DNA from: Bradyrhizobium sp. AUGA SZCCT0176
GTDB taxonomy: Bacteria > Pseudomonadota > Alphaproteobacteria > Rhizobiales > Xanthobacteraceae
Reading direction: 5' to 3'
DNA length: 64,000 nucleotides
NCBI RefSeq assembly: GCF_018130145.1
Contig: NZ_JAFCMB010000010.1
Coordinates: 171,582-235,581 of the forward strand
Part shown: piece by piece, positions 62,501-64,000 of the stretch
Numbering within the stretch: position 1 is the first letter of the stretch
How the letters are laid out: each line of letters begins with the position of its first letter
Notes under the pieces: model-generated
Database searches by the model: none
What the model was told of the DNA's origin: nothing
Seen by the model: the letters and a program-made list of their open reading frames with translations, nothing else
Translations under genes and position numbers: made by a program

Positions 62501-64000
62501 CGCTGGTGCGATCCAGTTCGCGGCGACCGGCAGCATTTACGCCCAGCCGCAGTTTACCGACCGTACCGCAGTCCATATTGCGGGCGCGTCGCTGGACGTG
62601 CGCGCCGGCGGCAATGTCGGCTTCAATGGCACCACGGCCCAGCCGCTCCAGGTCAAGATATCGGGCGCGATCACCGGCACTTCGGCCGGCGCCATGACGA
62701 TCCTGGCCCCGTCGGACAACCTGAATATCGGTACGAGTGGAACCTACGGCGGGCTTTCCGCCGGCGGCGCGATGACGCTGAGGACGCCGGTTGGCGCGCT
62801 CAATATCAATGCCGACGTCACCAGCGACGGGTTGATGCAACTGCTTGCCAATGGCGCGGTGACGTTCACGGCCGGCACCAGCGCCGATCCGGTCGTCGCC
62901 CAGAGCACCAACGGTGCGGTGACGCTGGCCTCGGCATCGCTCACCATGGGCGCCTATACCGCTATCAACGCCGCGGGCGTGATCACCGTGGCGACCACCG
63001 GGGATGCCACGCTCGGCCAGCTCAACTCGTCGGCATCCTTTGCCGCGGCCGGCAATGCGGCTTCCATCGTGGTTTCGGCCGGCGGCGTCTCCGCGGGTGC
63101 GATCCTGAGCAATGCCGACGGCCAAACCAACCTGGTGGCTTCAGGCGCCAATGCACGGGTCGCGCTCAACGCCAACAGCATCGGGACATCGACGCAGCGG
63201 ATCACCCTGAACGCGCCATACCTGGCCGCCACGGCGACCGATGGCGGCATCTATGTCGGCGCGCTGGCTGACCTCGAGGCGAGCCTGCTGTCGGCCGTCA
63301 AGGGCAGCGTGGACGTGCAGGGCAGTGGCAGCCTGACGCTCAACAGCGTTCTGGCCGGCACGGCGACCGGCGCCAACGGCACCTTCACCGCGCGGGCAAC
63401 CACCAGCGGCAGCAACATCGTCGTCGGGTCAGCCGCCAGCAGCGGCAGCCAGACGCTTCATGCCGACGGCAACGTGACCTTCAACCAGCTCAGTGCGACG
63501 GGTGTCGGCAGCGATCCCGGCGATATCACCGTCAACGCCGATCACGGTTTCGTCCTGGCGCAGACGGTCGTTAACGGCGGCGTCACGACACCGGGTTCGC
63601 TCGCAGCCAATGGCTCGGCCTCGCTGACGGCCGCGACAACCATCACCGGCACCACGCTGGCGGCGACGACCGGTTCGGCCTCGCTCCAGGCCGCCGGCCT
63701 GATCGACTGGACCACGCTGACCGCGGGCACCACGCTGGGCGTGACGTCAACGGCCGGCAGCATCACGCTCAAGACCGCGCAGAGCGGCGGCGGCCAGACC
63801 GTGCATGCCAGCCAGAACATCACGTTCAACCAGCTGGCCACCACCGGCATCACCGGCGACGTCGGAAACATCAACATCAACGCCGACAACGGCTTCATCC
63901 TGGCGGAGACGGTGGTTGCCGGTGGCGTCACGACGCCGGGTTCGGTCGCAGCCAACGGCTCGGCCTCGCTGACGGCCGCGACAACCATCACCGGCACGAC
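47535..64000 (+). CDS. Giant filamentous adhesin, TpsA / leukotoxin LktA family (3' end outside window)
   Basis: One frame stays open from ATG 47535 (AAGGTGAG just upstream) to the window end, at least 5,488 codons. A long signal region (LRRFSRLRFVSLICIAQMTILPLLGTGLRAQ) precedes the two-partner-secretion domain: residues about 46-170 have VIIPDGRTGTSLQTSGNVTN, NAFNSFSQFGVGQGNTVNL, NIVRDAPAYVNGTLNSYQNG and NVYFADPYGFVVG. The body is beta-helix-like, rich in Gly, Ala, Asn, Thr and Ser. From about 52.1 to 55.0 kb, units recur with an A-Y-I/V motif (AYIGEN, AYIDNTTIN, AYIQNSTL, AYISGS, AYVDGG). A helical insertion lies at about 61.33-61.62 kb (ESMIKAAYNDYWQLRN to TRFERAEYLLGIKTA). Cysteines occur in pairs at 51615/51630, 53361/53388, 59166/59169, 59415/59424 and 60429/60432. 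It is expected to be exported through a TpsB outer-membrane pore and to act in attachment; no tpsB is in the window. Confidence 0.9.
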   Translation, partial: MRMPLSARSEGGLTLRRFSRLRFVSLICIAQMTILPLLGTGLRAQTANVIIPDGRTGTSLQTSGNVTNITTTTVSGANAFNSFSQFGVGQGNTVNLQVPNGSQNLINIVRDAPAYVNGTLNSYQNGKIGGNVYFADPYGFVVGKTGVVNVGSLNVSTPSKEFTDSIIGASGQINNAAVSSLMNGSFPISPDGNIRILGRINAADGVRLTGQNVFVGGGRSQRERVNQEHASKFAASVNSKGLRSASAITVRNGSIHIGAVNNATISGRLTARSRTTTPSTITVTAGNNIQLGKTASLSTASKTGDAGNITLKATSDLTVKSGARINASSATGNAAVVDLSANGIVEIANGVKINVAAPNGNAGKLILDPTDIVVGATEGVAGVNMSNATVAAAISALNGTGTFTLLASNSITINGNGVVDGGTTVNVTLNAPTLNLLAGSYVRGDTVALTSTTSGGQVNINAASTGGAQVLTNTALQITASRVVLSSTADMIVGSGSTSANTAAAGFVSNATIARYAGAVGSGATLSLSASSRITVDSTGVVDGRRMAGAVSNANSVDNIVFTAPTINIDSGGQVLAQAVNTTGTNATSFTSGRVIMNAFGAGSGIDVSGTVRGGYLAFSTDQASITVGSTAVIAADPSRYVNFNGPSISVNTGASISAGTVGFFFAQSALTVGGSSLTGGNVAANNGQGGLLSNLMVARYIAAVNGSGTLLLSAQANTLNLNTDAVINAGSTMKVALQARTLNVTSGAQITAGAAAFAFDQDNVIIGSSADPSAGSAGFVNNTQIASLMLALSGTSAFEISANNSITLNATAVIDSRSLNASQNSQANSRNVTLSAPTITMAQGSKILAQAVNFGGSTFTSGAVTLNASASDNRLSGQATAVTGITIDGQITGGHITINATSTAVSSFTSSILGMFALVGESVAPALLGLNGGYVAASATATVNINSHANINGTGRVLISANGSELAEDPVLAGLVNFMPFSAAVVVGKIDANVSTNVASGATISAGSNLSILATNDATMKVSAVSAGSAQFVETVAYSKVSVSTLANVATGANISVGTVNAGGNTFAVRALNNNSFSTSATSVALSTPSASGGVGGALAISDITTSATALLGASLGTSANRLNGSVVVEATSNGKLNSTMASTIVGTPALVGALQEAILTTVSPQSMIFAMMGPLVSASFNFKAAGAMSLANSTQNATAAIKQNPSGGAPSIYTNGNVAVVSNVIDVGVRSNATASAITSDVSAGEGVAISAAVAWGTFNHNSNAYIGGGTLINAPNIGVTANTYLPITNTWLQWAGLGEVISHLNGNLGVGGNILTSYANATSDAGDTVGIAGSLNNFMVNNNTTAWVATGASLNATCSIATCGNGAWSASTWSGTQDFNATLAIAANTSTSSINAAGNVGTLGFLPGNTSGGSSLGGALNLVQFSSNTIAGVASGASLSSADNISIDAVTTDLFFGVAPTSGKAAGALSLNGITSIALVSNKTHASIGIGAHVSSPTVNVHAAQDLSMLSIAGAVSLGGASAVGIAVAYLGANTDTAAYIGENQSDITPGPFSANDPFSGTGGGNGTIAVDHLAVSATTSGRMTAASIAAAISEPSVSDFANKAGAVGAAATGGADGVGIAMARISQSSGASSDGFSIDIAGSSSISDVSLGTKASVTGVTINRFTGSSTAASTLVQALNDTVLNNGSGSAAANLAGSAASGSVAVAGAIAVAMSNNATVAYIDNTTINNHAAVSVQALNGGSETVVAIGIAASRANSVAIALSVGIITDSVNAYIQNSTLNGVSSGTSRAVEVDAYQTSNIAIGGGSLYVAGGQGGVGAGFTYASIGDPTGGTAVDAHIRGTSINNYDTLTVLGDNASVIAAGAASGGAGGNGAAGAIVVTDITTSTMAYIRSSATVNITVTGNVIVTADSVAIASLDTALSNLVKASNANQLASDNCSTTGGQQNCVDFSYQALNGGTAGSPTAPGAAIIAVAGIIQAGKNNVGASMVYDHIATTHSAYIAGVLLTSTNGTVSVTASDSSEIQSVAIGFGLSTGQFSGVGGLSINSIQNTVTASIGNAQSNTTNSTVTAEKGLFVTANDTSKITGTAAVAGASTQGSAAGLALVYSDISNNLSAGITGSKVVSNGNVGVSTKSDATISTVAVGVAISSQVGLAGSVATNLMGTNVTASITGGADVIADGSIAVQANNTDNAAVFAGAFAISKGAAGGAGSLVTNKITGNTSAYISGSATKVDARGNSSQTVVPFSVNTGTLAHALDLGAFSAPTDDTPDLSETRESVRGLSVNASSHQAVVANVASLAASTGVSIMINPIINVMSGTTSAYIDSASIDTRLTSSTLAPQINVAASSISYSGTFGLGIVAPTGTAGGGATIISTTMSRETFAYITNAEVGGTVNVGGVISPTVGAVTVKANAEQHASSVAVGFNSGSVGLNVFNATTQAYVDGGSLTASSLSVKAKNSTGIASANGSGAYGSNVAIGAAFLVQVSSNKTLAYVGDEFHYRGNSAAHTTALQLSGALDVDARTINDFQAFSVGGAISTGGGAVAGMANIEIANNVTIAGIYDTTLTSPTGTAAGAVTVNANEEVYIREIAGALSVATGGVGVGAAANVLVFKSQTTAETRNSNLNSSGAINVNAQSIKEVQSYAVTVGAGSSVGIGAAIGVILIGTNTADADTQGDQTGQFGGTITAANAGTNSSQGSGAVASGTAGNPSGANATSTYDVSTVLTGGNDSVTAQIAGGNVTGTQVNVSATSANAAQQFLLGAGFGKNVGVGAGIGYTTVNSSVLANLSAIVSAPTVSVAAVVKDATTGPYAGKTVDTESIAGGLSLYFGAQAAVAVGNVSNTVTAQLGGTVTGTGGNGVQVSARDTSTQAATAGGGSGGIAAVGVTIATTAKSSSVAAKILDNASVSSSTVAVTASQAGELSASATAVAGGIVSGTGAAATAKEDSTVLAEIGNSAAITTSATGLGTLVSASATPDVSATSLGVAVGGGAIGVSVALASSSLNVTSRVGNSTTFTGGDVSVTAMALAPSSGNGIYARAIAGGGGSLIGVQGSYAETRENSTVSAYGGTGITLPDGDFIIAAQNDSNQYATATGIAAGYIAAGATISKVTSNATTDAYLGAGAITTANHIGILQITAVGTDSLASSATAGSGGTIAGAAAVALINNTATTSANLYGNATSNTLYLGGLNIQAQHQTNYAGNGDAFQASFAGASGGNATNNITSTTTAGVGTNLIIHSAGGDMLVISNDIVNQVGGGARAGSGGVAAGAATVSDAHVTQKATTNIGSGTILSLNDDPLTSTAKVNIEAYNSLRTVDSVSLTAGGLFAGGGARSNMTANAYATVNIDATEIFSAGNLFIGTASSLIAYNYANANLYGAITGAGASTNTSLTANQTINVSGDTTLLAWGLLNLTAGQAGDGSKYSQVSANATTVVYNQALVPITAVYSGTATARSYTDLNIAGGAQVLGVNNVSLAATKGAVSANGRGTNYNPYLTLFSTENHDNHSDATQVRGNISQNGVVVAGIYNQESILIAVGANAPTLTTTSPYALTLELVSDPNNFSTVKKYNHQTIQYAVVNGFNPYQTIVSQIATLSGLSTADVQTVLSGANPTITIAAANDPTGDIQRQVNTLIQQAPFAANVAGASIALGDIMVSGGNVSILADTMSGTQVAGKAAPRVSSRDSVSINIENQGLNFMSVSRMTVTGVTGGHNLFTGAATDTTSPGITFQQDLTGSTPVVTVNASYNRKDPNTGLGVDLNGIPLTKTPDIYFNGEVTNLNGLLNISNALGNVVASKTYNAATIQVVVPNGTFTFNGGVGSIYNTNGVVSSQWAGVQFRPTDTLTAVMTAATWLGTYGQYVPGEVYIAGNGTYKPYTHYCCNGGSGSAAGVPNSVVFTARMLNLFYDGVSLYSAIFLPAGEGIPGNLAQIEGANPAIVSTRPWEKSTYDGQTVYGDNGSPFHCLGCAAFFQVINIQSAAVTPITAATTLTAAAPNAFAIGKAIILSASVLNVNGTIQSGQSSNYSVNIGTNARNVIDSLRAGTLAGLSLAQAQSNAQNGNYLDLTPYLTKVNGGDVQVGARYNVLNDQIVLNSVVQGTGGYVYLNGRIISTSTNGTAQGNIIVNGGAGTITVNNTTGTTLVTNTINTGVSAASVIQIVDQLKQQTSWYVYNAAAPGGQQVSTYRTAGVNASGYNSGMLVGLSGTSGVVYQPLANQYYQWVDTATLTRPVTSTAADYGWTFSGVSANSPTYPYTQTTSLVSNVQQVVNGVATGQLQTANFQEVVTATGAYHSNNFNTGSGACCGSLKQYNWYQQIYDRLTLTLTNTVKASYDIGIHFNGGGSSSVAVTSDASIVINGPINNLQGATTVTATGANSSITVGATANNPLISGTNVTLRADGGIGSLAGTKTPVPVQVYGGRLNATTVDRDIAIAAQGSLLIDQVKVNSGVAGRAPQGNVFLSATGDINSGSPYNFANPVVVGKSIEINSTGGAIGAISSVSNGATVLTNVNPLVVKATGTTLVNGSVDGGVLDSTSSTGTYIVQSSGDLRLGKVSSGGAVFLAAAASDGQTANILNGLSAGGLTAEQSAHLQSVWTDLNLVSGSAAASVTAYESMIKAAYNDYWQLRNLAFADGSTYALTSLGTTVLNAQVAAKLGIDPADVSTTQMMTEATTRFERAEYLLGIKTAAQLSNSLTTLFGANLASNASLQAAPDLTVSLTAYNPNFSYSLSTSSTLYATITSGSQWTQDQLKYTVSAAANPATAVAPAPIGELTPANVSGRQVMLYAPNGSVGNLARPENFSFTSSTGSSTLSDVQKALLASAGPSQLTVTPTTDQATGVITYNVSVSQQSYVVLNPIDAVAAKVQSDIYLASKSDLKLGGIANATFGPITAARTNGVQIVGVGDVKLDAVGNIFAGIANQPVISGNIRDLTLISETGNIGQAPAAGTNPANNPNALQIAFANPSTNQLDQVVAAQGGIYLNQTTGDLVLGNVTAAGAIQFAATGSIYAQPQFTDRTAVHIAGASLDVRAGGNVGFNGTTAQPLQVKISGAITGTSAGAMTILAPSDNLNIGTSGTYGGLSAGGAMTLRTPVGALNINADVTSDGLMQLLANGAVTFTAGTSADPVVAQSTNGAVTLASASLTMGAYTAINAAGVITVATTGDATLGQLNSSASFAAAGNAASIVVSAGGVSAGAILSNADGQTNLVASGANARVALNANSIGTSTQRITLNAPYLAATATDGGIYVGALADLEASLLSAVKGSVDVQGSGSLTLNSVLAGTATGANGTFTARATTSGSNIVVGSAASSGSQTLHADGNVTFNQLSATGVGSDPGDITVNADHGFVLAQTVVNGGVTTPGSLAANGSASLTAATTITGTTLAATTGSASLQAAGLIDWTTLTAGTTLGVTSTAGSITLKTAQSGGGQTVHASQNITFNQLATTGITGDVGNININADNGFILAETVVAGGVTTPGSVAANGSASLTAATTITGT
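63405..64000 (+). repeat. 345-nt tandem repeat in the adhesin gene, continuing past the window
   Basis: Codons from 63450 (QTLHADGNVTFNQL) recur from 63795 (QTVHASQNITFNQL), exactly 345 bases (115 codons) on. The block GGVTTPGSLAANGSASLTAA recurs as GGVTTPGSVAANGSASLTAA, with only about four base changes in 74. Similarity extends back to about 63405. The second unit is cut by the window end, so the copy number is unknown. Confidence 0.85.

Noticed and set aside
63450..64000. Repeats at the window end as a CRISPR array
   Set aside because: The repeat unit is 345 bases, in frame and coding; no short repeats with unique spacers occur.

Overview
The window reads as chromosomal DNA of an alphaproteobacterium of the Bradyrhizobium/Rhodopseudomonas kind. 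This rests on high GC, many orphan and clustered periplasmic binding proteins, NasT/NasS nitrogen control, a sigma-54 promoter, and short GC-rich intergenic palindromes. I see no tRNA, rRNA, CRISPR array, insertion sequence or replication origin. Functional names rest on motif reading, not on database searches.

Region 1 (1-7.8 kb) is mostly housekeeping: the tail of a TerC-like membrane protein, a quinone oxidoreductase, an ArgD-like aminotransferase, a secreted TPR protein, a SMI1/YezG-like protein, a frameshifted hypothetical gene and rimO. The frameshifted gene lies between rimO and a displaced copy of the last 28 bp of rimO. Region 2 (7.8-13.7 kb) is a nitrite assimilation unit: nasT-nasS, a sigma-54 promoter, a NirA-type siroheme reductase and a dedicated NAD(P)H flavoprotein with an extra Fe-S Cys motif, closed by a terminator.

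Region 3 (13.7-30.7 kb) is a catabolic block. It holds an AraC regulator divergent from a complete LivKHMGF-type ABC importer, an aldehyde dehydrogenase, a FeaR-like regulator, a TPQ copper amine oxidase, an orphan TRAP binding protein, a gamma-glutamyltransferase, 5-oxoprolinase PxpABC, a RraA-like protein and a cupin. Together these could take up a gamma-glutamylated or free amine, split it, oxidise the amine to an aldehyde and then an acid, and clear 5-oxoproline. That is inference.

Region 4 (30.7-45.2 kb) holds small envelope proteins (DUF2147, Spy-like, DsbA-like), orphan PheC-like and Bug-type binding proteins, a complete CUT1 sugar ABC operon with a 2-hydroxyacid dehydrogenase, a flavin monooxygenase/VOC pair with an MFS remnant upstream, and a PilZ protein. 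Region 5 (45.2-64 kb) is surface-adhesin territory: a decayed RTX-like gene, a small secreted protein, and one open frame from 47535 past the window end (more than 5,480 codons). That frame encodes a TpsA/LktA-type filamentous adhesin, ending here in a 345-nt tandem repeat.
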